Source: Streptomyces flavofungini (GTDB lineage Bacteria; Actinomycetota; Actinomycetes; Streptomycetales; Streptomycetaceae). Taken from it: a stretch of DNA of 64,000 nucleotides. Where the stretch lies: contig NZ_CP128846.1 of the NCBI RefSeq assembly GCF_030388665.1, positions 5,592,501 to 5,656,500 of the forward strand, given 5' to 3'. Of this stretch, positions 7,597 through 16,703 are shown one piece after another. Position numbers and translations under genes: made by a program. Below the pieces are notes generated by a model. That model was not told where the DNA came from, made no database searches, and saw only the letters and a list, made by a program, of their open reading frames with translations. The first letter of the stretch is position 1, and each line of letters starts with the position of its first letter.

Positions 7597-8964
7597 TCAG
7601 TCCTCGTCGCGGACCCGCAGCACCACCTTGTTCACCGCCCACAGGCCGATGCCGATCGCCAGCAGCACCCCGGCGCGGATGTAGACGTCCGCGGCGCGGT
7701 CCGCCAGTGGGCTCGCCAGGATCAGCGCGGTGATCGCGCCGAGGACCGGCAGGGCGGTGGGGGCGCGGAAGTGCGGGTGGTCCACCGGGTCGCGGCGCAG
7801 GACGAGGACGGCGACGTTGACGACGGCGAACACGCACAGGAGCAGGAACGCGGTCGTGTCGCCGAGGCCCTCGATCTCGCCCGTCGTCACCAGGCCGACG
7901 GCCAGGAGCGAGACGAAGACGATGCCCACGATCGGGGTGCGCCGCCGGGGCAGGACGCGGCTCATGGCGCGCGGCAGGATGCGTTCGTTGGCCATGCCGT
8001 AGCAGAGCCGGGAGGCCATCATGATGTTGATGAGGGCCGAGTTGGTGACCGCGAACAGGGCGATCAGGGCGAAGAGTTTGTGCGGGAAGTCGACGCCTCC
8101 GGCCTTCACCACTTCGAGCAGCGGCCCGCTGGAGCCCGACAGGGTCTCGTAGTCGACGACGAGCGACGAGACGAGGGCGACCAGGACGTAGATCGTGCCG
8201 GTGACGGCGACACCGATGAAGATCGCCTTGGGGAACGTGCGCGTCGGGTCCTTCGTCTCCTCGGCCATGTTCACCGAGTCCTCGAAGCCCACGAAGGCGA
8301 AGAAGCCGAGCGCGGTCGCTCCCAGTACGCCGGTGAGCAGGGCGTACCCGGTGCCGTCCGCCTCGAACTCGGTGAGCCTCGCCGGCTCCCCGTCCCCGCT
8401 GAACACCGCCCACGCGCCGATCGAGAGGATGATCAGCAGGCCGGTCAGCTCGACCACGGTCAGCACGACGTTGGTCTTCACGGACTCCGAGACGCCGCGC
8501 AGGTTCAGCGCCGCGAGGACCAGGATGAACGTGATCGCCACGAGCGTCGGCGGCAGCGCGTCCCCGGTCAGCTCGCTCAGGTAGTCGCCGCTGAAGGCGC
8601 GGGCCGCCGCGCTCGCCGACGCGAGGCCCGACGCCATCACCATGAACGCGATGATGAAGGTGAGGAAGGGGACCTTGAACGCCTTCTGGGTGTAGAGCGC
8701 GGCCCCGGCCGCCTTCGGGTACTTGCCGACCAGCTCCACGTACGACGCGGCCGTCAGGATCGCCACGACGAACCCGATCGCGAACGGCAGCCACAGCGCG
8801 CCGCCGACCTTTCCCGCGACCTTGCCGGTGGTGGCGTAGATGCCGGTGCCGAGGATGTCGCCGATCACGAAGAGGATGAGCAGCTTGGGGCCGAGCACCC
8901 GCTTCAGGCCCGGGTCCTCGGGCTCCGCCGGTCTTGTGGTGCCGCTGGTTCCTGACGTCGTCAC
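7597..8964 (-). CDS. APC-family amino acid permease
   Basis: 455 residues with about 12 hydrophobic helices. The first helix has the APC signature LFVIGDILGTGIYATTGKVA, in which the unwound GTG-I segment binds the amino acid. Later landmarks include FFAFVGFEDSVNMAEETKDP in helix 6 and an inside loop NERILPRAMSRVLPRRRTP. It imports an amino acid or amine with protons; the substrate cannot be read from sequence. GTG 8964 has GGGGGAGG at good spacing; the frame reaches 9075 but that part is unlikely to be translated. Two very small ORFs and a GNAT gene lie upstream on the same strand. Confidence 0.9.
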   Translation of the reverse strand: MTTSGTSGTTRPAEPEDPGLKRVLGPKLLILFVIGDILGTGIYATTGKVAGKVGGALWLPFAIGFVVAILTAASYVELVGKYPKAAGAALYTQKAFKVPFLTFIIAFMVMASGLASASAAARAFSGDYLSELTGDALPPTLVAITFILVLAALNLRGVSESVKTNVVLTVVELTGLLIILSIGAWAVFSGDGEPARLTEFEADGTGYALLTGVLGATALGFFAFVGFEDSVNMAEETKDPTRTFPKAIFIGVAVTGTIYVLVALVSSLVVDYETLSGSSGPLLEVVKAGGVDFPHKLFALIALFAVTNSALINIMMASRLCYGMANERILPRAMSRVLPRRRTPIVGIVFVSLLAVGLVTTGEIEGLGDTTAFLLLCVFAVVNVAVLVLRRDPVDHPHFRAPTALPVLGAITALILASPLADRAADVYIRAGVLLAIGIGLWAVNKVVLRVRDED

Positions 8965-9080
8965 AGGAGCCTCCCCCGAGGGTGACGGGTGTGCCGTTTC
9001 CGGTTGGGAAGGATCTTCTTCCCGGTGGAGGGACCGGTGAAGCGGGAGTTCGACAACAACCCGCCGTCGGCTCACCCGGA

Positions 9081-9149
9081 TCAGGCGGCGTCGGGGGCGG
9101 CGTCCGCATCGTCGTCGGTCAGGGACAGGGCGGCGGCGGACACGTTCAT
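9081..9149 (-). CDS. Very small acidic peptide upstream of permease
   Basis: 22 residues beginning MNVSAAALSLTDDD. ATG 9149 has GAGGAG five bases upstream, and its ATG overlaps the stop of the preceding tiny hydrophobic ORF as ATGA. It ends 116 bases before the permease start. The acidic Ala-rich tail (DDDADAAPDAA) has no match I can name. Good ribosome-binding site and coupling argue for translation; the tiny size argues for caution. Confidence 0.4.
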   Translation of the reverse strand: MNVSAAALSLTDDDADAAPDAA

Positions 9150-9232
9150 GGGCGCTCCTCGACGATGAAGAGGATCACGAGGAACACGAAGATCACTGGG
9201 ATCACGGGGAACACGACGATGACGAGGTTCAC
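9146..9232 (-). CDS. Very small single-helix membrane peptide
   Basis: 28 residues from GTG 9232. Nearly the whole peptide is one hydrophobic helix (LVIVVFPVIPVIFVFLVILF), followed by IVEERP. It follows the GNAT stop (9253) by 20 bases and overlaps the next small ORF by ATGA. Tiny one-helix subunits are known for some transporters, for example the small subunit of methionine/alanine NSS importers, so a role with the downstream APC permease is conceivable (inference). The ribosome-binding site is weak; coupling to the GNAT stop may compensate. Confidence 0.4.
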   Translation of the reverse strand: MNLVIVVFPVIPVIFVFLVILFIVEERP

Positions 9233-9252
9233 GGGGACGGCCGGCAGCGGGG

Positions 9253-10254
9253 TCAGGACGTCGGCACGTCGAGCTGGAACTCACGCGTGCGCCGGTGGGG
9301 GCGAAAGCCCAGGGCGTGGTTGACCGCCAGCATGTGGACGTTGTCGTCGGCGTTGTCCGTCTCGATCTCGGTGACGTCGGGGTGCTCGGCGCGCAGTCGG
9401 CGCAGCATGGCGGCCTTGACCCACAACCCGAGCCCGTGGCCCCGGTGTTCGGGCACGACCGCCGTGTCGTACTGCTGGACCCGGGGCGGCGCGCCCCGGG
9501 GGATCAGGATCTCGGTGTAGCCGGCCATGGTGCCGTCGTCGTGGAGGGCGGCGATCGTCAGGAGGGTGTCCCCGCGGTCGGCCACCACCTTCGCCATCGC
9601 GTGGACGCGGGCGGTGTCCCAGGCGACGCTGCCGAAGTCCAGGTCGCCGACGGGCATGTCGTTCATCGCGTTCTTGGCCGCGGCGAACGCGTCGGCGAGG
9701 TCGTCGGGAACCGCGCCGGTCCAGCCGGTGAGGCGGTAGCCGGGGTGCTCGGCGTCGGCGAGCTTCACCAGGTCGGCCTCGGCCACGTCGTCGAGGCGCA
9801 GCAGCAGGTGGTCCAGGGTCAACGCCCGGCGGAAGCCCCGCTGTTCGCAGAAGGCCTCGCCGGGCCCCGCGGCCGCGGCTTCGACGATCAGGCTGCGCCG
9901 GCCCTCGGCGCGGCAGGCCGCCACGACCGCCGCGAGGAGGCGGGAGCCGGTGCCGAGGCGCCGGTGCGCGGGGTCCACGTGGAGTTCGAGCTCGGCCAGG
10001 TGGTCGCGCCCCGGGGACGCGAAGAGGCGCAGGCCCGCGACGCCGACCGGCACGCCGTCCGCCCCCGCGGCCAGCCACGTCAGCCGGTGGCTGTCCAGGG
10101 CGGGCTTGGTGAGCCGGGCGAGGGTCTGCTCGGGGTCGGGCGGCAGCACGCCGGGCAGGTCGTGGGCCGTGGAGGCGGCGACGATCCGGTGCCAGGCGGC
10201 CGCGTCGGCGGCCGTGACCTCGGGGAGCGGGCGGAGGATGGCGGGCTCGGACAA
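9253..10254 (-). CDS. Double GNAT-domain N-acetyltransferase
   Basis: 333 residues with two GNAT folds. The first (residues 20-150) has the acetyl-CoA loop DPAHRRLGTGSRLLAAVVAA and the second (170-330) has VVPEHRGHGLGLWVKAAMLR, both matching the R/Q-x-x-G-x-G/A motif. Tandem GNAT proteins of this sort are common in actinobacteria, and some acetylate antibiotics or mycothiol precursors; the substrate here is unknown. Start choice is uncertain: TTG 10254 has GGGAG about nine bases upstream, while TTG 10293 is the longer option with little support. It lies between the hemerythrin-like gene and the tiny ORFs, all on the minus strand. Confidence 0.85.
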   Translation of the reverse strand: MSEPAILRPLPEVTAADAAAWHRIVAASTAHDLPGVLPPDPEQTLARLTKPALDSHRLTWLAAGADGVPVGVAGLRLFASPGRDHLAELELHVDPAHRRLGTGSRLLAAVVAACRAEGRRSLIVEAAAAGPGEAFCEQRGFRRALTLDHLLLRLDDVAEADLVKLADAEHPGYRLTGWTGAVPDDLADAFAAAKNAMNDMPVGDLDFGSVAWDTARVHAMAKVVADRGDTLLTIAALHDDGTMAGYTEILIPRGAPPRVQQYDTAVVPEHRGHGLGLWVKAAMLRRLRAEHPDVTEIETDNADDNVHMLAVNHALGFRPHRRTREFQLDVPTS

Positions 10255-10330
10255 GGTGAGGACTCCCGGGACGAGTGGTCGAAAGCGGTTCAAGGGGGAG
10301 AGGGCCGAGGAGGGGCGGGGCGGGTGCGTG

Positions 10331-10972
10331 TCAGGTCGCGGTGCCCGCGCTCCAGCGGTCCAGCAGGGCGTACGCCGGGGCCCACCGGGTGAGGTACGCG
10401 GCGTACTCGGACGCGGGCAGCGGAGCGAGGAGCGTGGCCACGGTCGGCTCGTCGGCGCCGTCGAGCAGCCACGGCAGCAGTAAGGGCGCGTCCCGGCCGA
10501 TCCGCCGGGCCTGGACCCGGCCGAAGCGGTCCCACTGCTCGGCCGTCAACGCCCGCAGGAGCAGCGGCAGGGCCGCGTCCTCCCTGTGCGCGAGGTGCCC
10601 GGCGAGTCCGCCGGCCAGGGCGTCGGTCAGCTGGCCGAGGCGCAGCGCGTCGGCCCCCGGGTCGGCCAGCGTCGCGTCGATGGCCTCGACGACCGGGGCG
10701 ATGGCGGCGTGTTCGGCCTCCATCACCGCCAGGACCACCAGGTCCCGCGGGCGTCCGGTCAGCCGGTGGCGCAGCGGCGGCCACAGCGCTTCGTCCGCCG
10801 CGGACTGGTGGGCGTGCAGCGCCTTCTTCAGGAGCTGCCATCCGGGGGCGGTCGCGAGGACGTGCCGGGGGTCGTGGTGCGCGCTGGTGGTGACCCGGTC
10901 CAGATGGGCCAGCTCCCGGCGCAGGGCGTCGTGCATCGCGTACAGCGCGGCCGGACCGGTCGCGTCGCTCAC
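10331..10972 (-). CDS. Hemerythrin-like (HHE) domain protein
   Basis: 213 residues. Helical sequence with spaced histidines and acids typical of HHE cation-binding proteins: MHDALRRELAHL (residues 13-24), HAHQSAADEALWPPL (53-67), MEAEHAAIAPVVEA (84-97) and HLAHREDAALPLL (125-137). These would hold a di-iron centre that senses or binds O2 or NO. GTG 10972 is the start. It is divergent from the LysR gene across a 143-base gap with a clear operator, so it is a likely target of that regulator. Confidence 0.85.
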   Translation of the reverse strand: MSDATGPAALYAMHDALRRELAHLDRVTTSAHHDPRHVLATAPGWQLLKKALHAHQSAADEALWPPLRHRLTGRPRDLVVLAVMEAEHAAIAPVVEAIDATLADPGADALRLGQLTDALAGGLAGHLAHREDAALPLLLRALTAEQWDRFGRVQARRIGRDAPLLLPWLLDGADEPTVATLLAPLPASEYAAYLTRWAPAYALLDRWSAGTAT

Positions 10973-11062
10973 GGCCGGTACAGGGGGCTTCGTACGCGTA
11001 CTCGCATGCCCACCACCCTCGTGCGGCCCGCACGTATGATCAAGGCGAATTTTCGCGGCGTC

Positions 11063-11082
11063 CGATAACCGCTGGGTTATCG
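11063..11082. promoter_or_regulatory. LysR-type operator palindrome
   Basis: CGATAACC-GCTG-GGTTATCG, a perfect 8-4-8 inverted repeat containing the T-N11-A core of LysR-type operators. It lies 34 bases before the LysR start and 91 bases before the hemerythrin start, where such regulators bind to control themselves and the divergent gene. Confidence 0.65.
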
Positions 11083-11115
11083 CCGTGACACCGAGGGCTT
11101 GGGGCTGGGGGGCCG

Positions 11116-12003
11116 GTGGAGCTGCGGGACATCGAGATCTTCCTGGTCCTCGCCGAGGAGCTGCACTTCGGCCGGACCGCGCAGCGGCTGCACGTGTCCC
11201 AGGCGCGGGTCAGCCAGGCCATCAAGAAGCAGGAGCGGCGCATCGGCGCCGAGCTGTTCACGCGCAGCAGCCGCGCGGTGTCCCTGACGGAGGTCGGCCG
11301 GCAGTTCCGCGACGACCTGCAGCCGGTCTACGCGGGCCTGCACCAGTCCCTGGAGCGCGCCCGGTTGGCCGCCCGCGGCGTCACGGCGCAGCTCCGCGTC
11401 AGCATGCTGCCCTTCAACCTCGTCGATCTGCACCCCTATTGGAAGGCGTTCCGCGCGCGGCACCCGCAGTGGGGCCTGCAGATCCGGCAGACCACCTTCA
11501 CCGACGTGTTCGGCCAGCTCCGCAGCGGTGCCATGGACGTCGTGGTGGCCTGGCTGCCGGTACAGGAGCCGGACTTCACCGTCGGTCCGACGCTGTGCAC
11601 CGACTCCCGGATCCTGGCCGTGGCCGCCGACCACCCGCTCGCCGGGCGGGACTCGGTGCCCCTGGAGCTGCTGGCGGACTTCCCGCACGGCACCGCCATC
11701 GGCCTGCCGGACTACTGGGAGGAGAGCTATCTGCCCTTCCACACCCCGCGGGGCCGGACGATCGAGCGCGTCGCACCCGCGGACAACGCCGACGAGCTGA
11801 TCGGCATGGTCGGCATGGGCGAGATCGTGCAGAGCTTCCCCGGCCACGTCTCCCGGTACTGGGGCTTGTCGCACATCCGCTATCTGCCGGTCCCCGACCT
11901 GTCGTCCCTGACCTACGCCCTGGTCTGGCGGACCGAGGCCGAGAACGACCTCGTGCGCGCGCTGGCCGCCACGGTGCGCGACCTCGGCGTGTGCCGCTTC
12001 TGA
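11116..12003 (+). CDS. LysR-family transcriptional regulator
   Basis: 295 residues, normal for the family. The N-terminal winged helix (ELRDIEIFLVLAEELHFGRT, then RLHVSQARVSQAIKKQERRI, residues 2-46) is followed by the two-lobed effector-binding domain (residues 90-295). GTG 11116 gives the canonical start one residue before the first helix. The ligand is unknown. It sits beside its putative operator and divergent to the hemerythrin/GNAT/permease genes, which suggests control of that group. Confidence 0.92.
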   Translation: MELRDIEIFLVLAEELHFGRTAQRLHVSQARVSQAIKKQERRIGAELFTRSSRAVSLTEVGRQFRDDLQPVYAGLHQSLERARLAARGVTAQLRVSMLPFNLVDLHPYWKAFRARHPQWGLQIRQTTFTDVFGQLRSGAMDVVVAWLPVQEPDFTVGPTLCTDSRILAVAADHPLAGRDSVPLELLADFPHGTAIGLPDYWEESYLPFHTPRGRTIERVAPADNADELIGMVGMGEIVQSFPGHVSRYWGLSHIRYLPVPDLSSLTYALVWRTEAENDLVRALAATVRDLGVCRF

Positions 12004-12023
12004 TCCCGCTGCGCCCCGCGCTC

Positions 12024-13517
12024 TCAGAGCTCGCGCAGCGCGTCCCGGGCCCCGCCGCCCGCCTCGGCGACGATCTCCTCGACGCGCTGTTGCTCGCGCA
12101 CCACCGAGAACCGCACGGCTCCGCCCTCCTCCCGGGAGTCCGCCGCGAAGCCGTGGATCGCGGGCCTGGCGAGGCTGTTGTACGAGTAGTGGTGGGCGAA
12201 GTAGTACGCGCCGGTGTCGAGCACCGCCACGTGGTCGCCCTGTTCGAGGGGCGGCAGCTCCCGGTCCCTGGCGATCAGGTCGCCCGCGAAGCAGGCCGGG
12301 CCCGCGATGTCCTGGCCGGCGCCGGGGCCCGACTTGGGGCGCCCCTTCGCGTCGTACGCGGCGACCCGCAGCGGCCAGGACTCGGGCGCGTACACCGTGC
12401 GCGTCGCCACCTGCACGCCCGCGTGCGTCAGCGCGATGCCGCGCCCGCCCGCCGACTTCACGTACTCCACGCGCGCGAGCAGCGTCCCGTGCTTGGCGAG
12501 CAGCGAGCGGCCGAACTCGGTGACCAGGCCGTAGCGCCCGCTGAACAGGCCGGGGACCTCGCGGGCGAGGAGGCGGGCGTAGTCGGCGTGGGTGGGCGTC
12601 TGCTCGTCCGAGGCGAAGTTGACGGGCAGGCCGCCGCCGATGTCGAGGGTGTCGACCTGGCGGCGGCCCGCGCGCGTGTTGATCTCCTCGGCGAGCGCGT
12701 ACGCGGCCGCGACACCACCGGCCATCAGCTCCAGGGGCATGCCCTGCGACCCGGAGTGCGTGTGCAGGCAGGTCAGCCAGGGCCGGTCCAGATACGCGCG
12801 GACGACCCACTCCCGGGCGCCCTCGTCCCGCAGCGGCACCCCGAACTTGGAGGTCGCGGTGGCTGTGGACAGGGCCTCGATCGCGCCGCCGCCGACCTGC
12901 GGGTTCACCCGGATCCCGAGGGGCGAGCGGGTCGGGGCGGACTGGACGAGGGCGTCGATGCGGGCCAGTTCCTGCGGGTTGTCGGCGTTGACGGCGATGC
13001 CGAGGGCGAGGGCCTCGCGCAGCTCGGCCGGGGTCTTGGCGGGGGAGTCGAGGACGGTGTGCGCGGGCGGCATCCCGGCGGCGCGGGCCAGGGCCAGCTC
13101 GCCCGGGCTCGCCACCTCCGCCCCGATCCCGGCGTCGTGCAGCAGCCGCAGGACCGGGACCAGCGGGGTCGCCTTCACGGCGAAGGCGTGCAGGATCCGG
13201 GTGCCCGGCGCGCTGACCTCGGCGAACGCGGCGTGCAGGGCGGCGGCGCCCGCCCGGATCCCGGCGACGTCGAGGAGCCCGGTGAGGGGGGCGGCGGGGC
13301 CGACGAGCCCCTGCTCGACGGCGGCGCGGATCGCCTGGTCGCGGCGGTCGCCGACGGGGGCGTCCCGAGGTGCGGGGGCGCCGTGGGGCGGGGCCTGCCC
13401 GAGGACGCGCGTGAACTGATCGGTTTCGGCTGCGTCCGACGGCCGGGCTGCCGTGCCGTCCGCGCCGCCCTGGTCGCCCTTGCCGTCGATCCTGTCGTCC
13501 CTGTCGTCGAGGCCCAT
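12024..13517 (-). CDS. Type III PLP-dependent decarboxylase (LysA/ODC family)
   Basis: 497 residues. Alanine-racemase-fold decarboxylase: PLP lysine in HAFAVKATPLVPVL (around residue 115), HTHSGSQG (about 255), the phosphate-binding GGGLPV (about 294), EFGRSL (about 329), and the C-terminal DTGAYYFAHHYSYNSLARPA, which takes the place of the cysteine-containing motif of ornithine/diaminopimelate enzymes. It may decarboxylate diaminopimelate or another basic amino acid. The first 60 residues are low-complexity and charged, so translation may start later. It converges with LysR and is divergent from hutU. Confidence 0.85.
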   Translation of the reverse strand: MGLDDRDDRIDGKGDQGGADGTAARPSDAAETDQFTRVLGQAPPHGAPAPRDAPVGDRRDQAIRAAVEQGLVGPAAPLTGLLDVAGIRAGAAALHAAFAEVSAPGTRILHAFAVKATPLVPVLRLLHDAGIGAEVASPGELALARAAGMPPAHTVLDSPAKTPAELREALALGIAVNADNPQELARIDALVQSAPTRSPLGIRVNPQVGGGAIEALSTATATSKFGVPLRDEGAREWVVRAYLDRPWLTCLHTHSGSQGMPLELMAGGVAAAYALAEEINTRAGRRQVDTLDIGGGLPVNFASDEQTPTHADYARLLAREVPGLFSGRYGLVTEFGRSLLAKHGTLLARVEYVKSAGGRGIALTHAGVQVATRTVYAPESWPLRVAAYDAKGRPKSGPGAGQDIAGPACFAGDLIARDRELPPLEQGDHVAVLDTGAYYFAHHYSYNSLARPAIHGFAADSREEGGAVRFSVVREQQRVEEIVAEAGGGARDALREL

Positions 13518-13577
13518 GTGATCCAGACAATCACCCGTGCGCCGCCACCGCTGCCCCGCTGCGCTATTGACTAGGTC

Positions 13578-13602
13578 TATTCACGACCCCAGGATGTGAA
13601 TA
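13578..13602. promoter_or_regulatory. Inverted repeat in hutU/decarboxylase divergent region
   Basis: TATTCAC at 13578-13584 and GTGAATA at 13596-13602 form a perfect 7-bp inverted repeat with an 11-base spacer. It lies 31 bases before hutU, whose GAGGAGG site is at 13619-13625, and about 60 bases from the decarboxylase start. Position and symmetry fit an operator for histidine-utilisation control; the regulator is not in the window. Confidence 0.5.
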
Positions 13603-13632
13603 TCAACGTCACAGCGTCGAGGAGGCACCGCC

Positions 13633-15363
13633 ATGTCAGTCCCGCCCGTCTCCCACCACCGCCCCCAGTCGGGGCCCTACGGGCCGCCCTCTTCGCCTCG
13701 CCCCGTACGGGCCCCGCGCGGTACGGAACTGAGCGCCCTGGGATGGCAGCAGGAAGCCGCCCTCCGGATGCTCCAGAACAACCTCGACCCCGAGGTCGCG
13801 GAGCACCCCGACAAGCTCGTCGTCTACGGCGGCACCGGCAAGGCGGCCCGCGACTGGCGCTCCTTCGACGCGATGGTGCGCACCCTGAAGACCCTCAAGC
13901 AGGACGAGACGATGCTCGTCCAGTCCGGCCGCCCCGTCGGCGTCATGCAGACCCACGAGTGGGCGCCCCGCGTGCTCATCGCCAACTCCAACCTGGTCGG
14001 CGACTGGGCGAACTGGGAGGAGTTCCGCCGCCTGGAGGCGCTCGGCCTCACCATGTACGGCCAGATGACGGCCGGTTCCTGGATCTACATCGGCACCCAG
14101 GGCATCCTTCAGGGCACGTACGAGACCTTCGCCGCCGTCGCCGCGAAGCTGCATTCGATGGGTAAAGGGGTCGACGGCACGCTCGCCGGGACCATCACCC
14201 TCACCGCCGGACTCGGCGGCATGGGCGGCGCCCAGCCGCTCGCCGTCACGATGAACGACGGCGTCGCGATCTGTATCGACGTCGACCCGCGCGCCATCGA
14301 ACGCCGCATCGAGCACCGCTACCTGGACGTGCGGGCCGACTCCCTGGAGCACGCCCTCCAGCTCGCCGTCGAGGCCCGCGACGCCCGCCGCCCGCTCTCC
14401 ATCGGCCTGCTCGGCAACGCCGCCGACCTGCTGCCGCGGATGCTCGCCGAGGGCGCCCCGATCGACATCGTGACGGACCAGACGTCCGCCCACGACCCGC
14501 TGGCCTACCTGCCCTCGGGGGTCGACTTCGACGACATGGCGACGGCGGCCGAGAAGGACCCGGCGGGCTTCACCCGGCGTGCCCGCGAGTCCATGGCCAA
14601 GCACGTCGAGGCCATGGTCGGCTTCATGGACGCGGGCGCCGAGGTCTTCGACTACGGCAACTCCATCCGCGGCGAGGCGCAACTCGCCGGCTACGACCGG
14701 GCGTTCGCGTTCCCCGGCTTCGTGCCCGCCTACATCCGCCCCCTCTTCTGCGAGGGCAAGGGCCCGTTCCGCTGGGCGGCCCTCTCCGGCGAGGCCTCCG
14801 ACATCCACAAGACCGACAAGGCGATCCTCGACCTCTTCCCCGAGAACGAGTCTCTGCACCGCTGGATCAAGATGGCCGGCGAGCGCGTCCACTTCCAGGG
14901 CCTGCCCGCCCGCATCTGCTGGCTCGGCTACGGCGAGCGCGACCGGGCCGGCGAGCGCTTCAACGACATGGTGGCCTCCGGCGAGCTCCAGGCCCCCCTC
15001 GCCATCGGCCGCGACCACCTCGACTGCGGCTCCGTCGCCTCGCCCTACCGCGAGACCGAGTCCATGCTCGACGGCTCCGACGCGATCGCCGACTGGCCCC
15101 TCCTCAACGCCATGGTCAACGTCGCGTCCGGCGCCTCCTGGGTCTCCCTCCACCACGGCGGCGGCGTCGGCATGGGCCGCTCCCTCCACGCGGGCCAGGT
15201 GTCCGTGGCCGACGGCACGAAGCTCGCCGGCGAGAAGGTGCGGCGCGTCCTGACGAACGACCCCGGCATGGGGGTCATCCGTCACGTCGACGCGGGGTAC
15301 GACATCGCGGAGTCGGTGGCGGACGAGCGGGGCGTACGGGTTCCCATGCGGGAGGGCAAGTGA
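13633..15363 (+). CDS. hutU: Urocanate hydratase
   Basis: 576 residues. Converts urocanate to imidazolonepropionate, the second step of histidine degradation, using a tightly bound NAD+. Family blocks are clear: [20 protein letters not shown] (residues 58-77), [19 protein letters not shown] (137-155), [15 protein letters not shown] (177-191), QTSAHDPL (282-289), the active-site region [14 protein letters not shown] (around 430) and [19 protein letters not shown] near the end. A GAGGAGG site precedes ATG 13633. The N-terminus is about 20 residues longer than in many homologues. It overlaps the M20 gene by GTGA, so the hut genes are coupled. Confidence 0.96.
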   Translation: MSVPPVSHHRPQSGPYGPPSSPRPVRAPRGTELSALGWQQEAALRMLQNNLDPEVAEHPDKLVVYGGTGKAARDWRSFDAMVRTLKTLKQDETMLVQSGRPVGVMQTHEWAPRVLIANSNLVGDWANWEEFRRLEALGLTMYGQMTAGSWIYIGTQGILQGTYETFAAVAAKLHSMGKGVDGTLAGTITLTAGLGGMGGAQPLAVTMNDGVAICIDVDPRAIERRIEHRYLDVRADSLEHALQLAVEARDARRPLSIGLLGNAADLLPRMLAEGAPIDIVTDQTSAHDPLAYLPSGVDFDDMATAAEKDPAGFTRRARESMAKHVEAMVGFMDAGAEVFDYGNSIRGEAQLAGYDRAFAFPGFVPAYIRPLFCEGKGPFRWAALSGEASDIHKTDKAILDLFPENESLHRWIKMAGERVHFQGLPARICWLGYGERDRAGERFNDMVASGELQAPLAIGRDHLDCGSVASPYRETESMLDGSDAIADWPLLNAMVNVASGASWVSLHHGGGVGMGRSLHAGQVSVADGTKLAGEKVRRVLTNDPGMGVIRHVDAGYDIAESVADERGVRVPMREGK

Positions 15364-16703
15364 CCGCCGATCGGCCTGCGGCCTCGTCCTCAAGCGCCGG
15401 ACGGGCTGATTCCGCACCCGCCCGCCCTTCCCGGGGCGGAGCCCCGGTTTCGGGAAGGGGCGGGATCGGGGAGCCCCCGGCAGGGCCCACCTTCCACCAG
15501 ATGTGGGCCGACCTCAGCCCCATCGGCCGCGACCGCGAGTCGAACGGCTACCGCAGGTACGCCTGGACCGGCGCCGACGCGGACTGCCGCACGTGGTTCC
15601 AGGAGCAGGCCGAGACCCGCGGCCTGACCTACGAGACGGACCGCAACGGCAACCAGTGGGCCTGGCTCGGTGACCCGGCCGCCGGGGACGCCGTCGTGAC
15701 CGGTTCCCACCTGGACTCCGTCCCCGACGGCGGCGCCTTCGACGGCCCCCTCGGCGTCGTGTCGTCCTTCGCCGCCCTGGACGAACTCCGAGCCAGGGGG
15801 GCGAAGTTCACCAAGCCCCTCGCCATCACCAACTTCGGTGACGAGGAGGGCGCCCGCTTCGGCCTGGCCTGCGTCGGCTCCCGCCTCACCGCGGGCGAGC
15901 TGACCCGCGAGGCGGCGTACGAGCTGCGGGACGCGGACGGCGTCAGCCTGCCGGAGGCGATGGAGGCGGCGGGCTACGACCCGTCGGCGATCGGCGCGGA
16001 CCCCGAACGCCTCGCCCGCGTGGGCGCGTTCGTGGAACTGCACGTGGAACAGGGCCGTGCCCTGGACCTGTCCGGCGACCCCGTCGGCATCGCGAGCGCC
16101 ATCTGGCCGCACGGCCGCTGGCGCTTCGACTTCCGCGGCGAGGCCAACCACGCGGGCACCACCCGCCTGGTGGACCGCCGCGACCCGATGCTGAGCTACG
16201 CGGAGACGGTCCTCGCCGCCCGCCGCGAGGCCGAGCTCGCGGGCGCCGTCGCCACCTTCGGCAAGATCGCGGTCGAGCCGAACGGCGTCAACGCCATCCC
16301 GTCCCTGGTCCGCGGCTGGCTGGACTCGCGCGCCGCCGACCAGTCCACCCTGGACACCGTCGTCACGGCGATCGAGAAGGCGGCCCGCGAGTACGCGGAC
16401 CGGCACGGCATCGACCTGGACGTCGTACGGGAGTCCTTCACGCCGGTCGTGGAGTTCGAGCACGCCCTGCGCGACGAGCTGGGCGCGGTCCTGCGGGAGC
16501 GCACCGGCCGCGAGGTCCCCGTGCTCGGCACGGGCGCCGGGCACGACGCGGGCATCCTGTCCGCGTCGGTCCCGACCGCCATGCTGTTCGTGCGCAACCC
16601 CACGGGCGTCTCGCACTCGCCCGCCGAGTACGCGGCCGAGGACGACTGCCTGGCCGGGGTGCGCGCGCTCGCGGACGTACTGGAGGGACTCGCGTGCCGG
16701 TGA
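15360..16703 (+). CDS. M20-family amidohydrolase (allantoate amidohydrolase-like) in hut cluster
   Basis: 447 residues. M20/N-carbamoyl amino acid hydrolase family: [20 protein letters not shown] (metal ligands His and Asp), [10 protein letters not shown] (metal/general-base acids), [25 protein letters not shown] and [11 protein letters not shown]. Annotated relatives are allantoate amidohydrolases. Placed between hutU and hutF, and with no hutG seen, the likely job is removing the formyl group from N-formylglutamate, the HutF product (inference). GTG 15360 overlaps the hutU stop. Residues 6-41 are encoded by a copy of a dispersed intergenic repeat; homology begins only at [14 protein letters not shown], so an internal ATG at 15500 could be the ancestral start. 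Confidence 0.88.
   Translation: MTADRPAASSSSAGRADSAPARPSRGGAPVSGRGGIGEPPAGPTFHQMWADLSPIGRDRESNGYRRYAWTGADADCRTWFQEQAETRGLTYETDRNGNQWAWLGDPAAGDAVVTGSHLDSVPDGGAFDGPLGVVSSFAALDELRARGAKFTKPLAITNFGDEEGARFGLACVGSRLTAGELTREAAYELRDADGVSLPEAMEAAGYDPSAIGADPERLARVGAFVELHVEQGRALDLSGDPVGIASAIWPHGRWRFDFRGEANHAGTTRLVDRRDPMLSYAETVLAARREAELAGAVATFGKIAVEPNGVNAIPSLVRGWLDSRAADQSTLDTVVTAIEKAAREYADRHGIDLDVVRESFTPVVEFEHALRDELGAVLRERTGREVPVLGTGAGHDAGILSASVPTAMLFVRNPTGVSHSPAEYAAEDDCLAGVRALADVLEGLACR
15372..15478. repeat. Dispersed Streptomyces repeat inside the M20 gene start
   Basis: Contains the block TCCTCAAGCGCCGGACGGGC (15388-15407) and GGCGGAGCCCCGGTTTCGGG (15434-15453). The same blocks occur, apart and in either orientation, at 18259-18380 and 62305-62345. 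Here the repeat is read in frame and encodes an Ala/Ser/Gly/Pro-rich leader. Confidence 0.7.

Noticed and set aside
6016..8955. A 979-residue plus-strand open frame
   Set aside because: Antisense to the Roadblock operon and the APC permease; Arg/Gly/Glu-rich with no recognisable fold.
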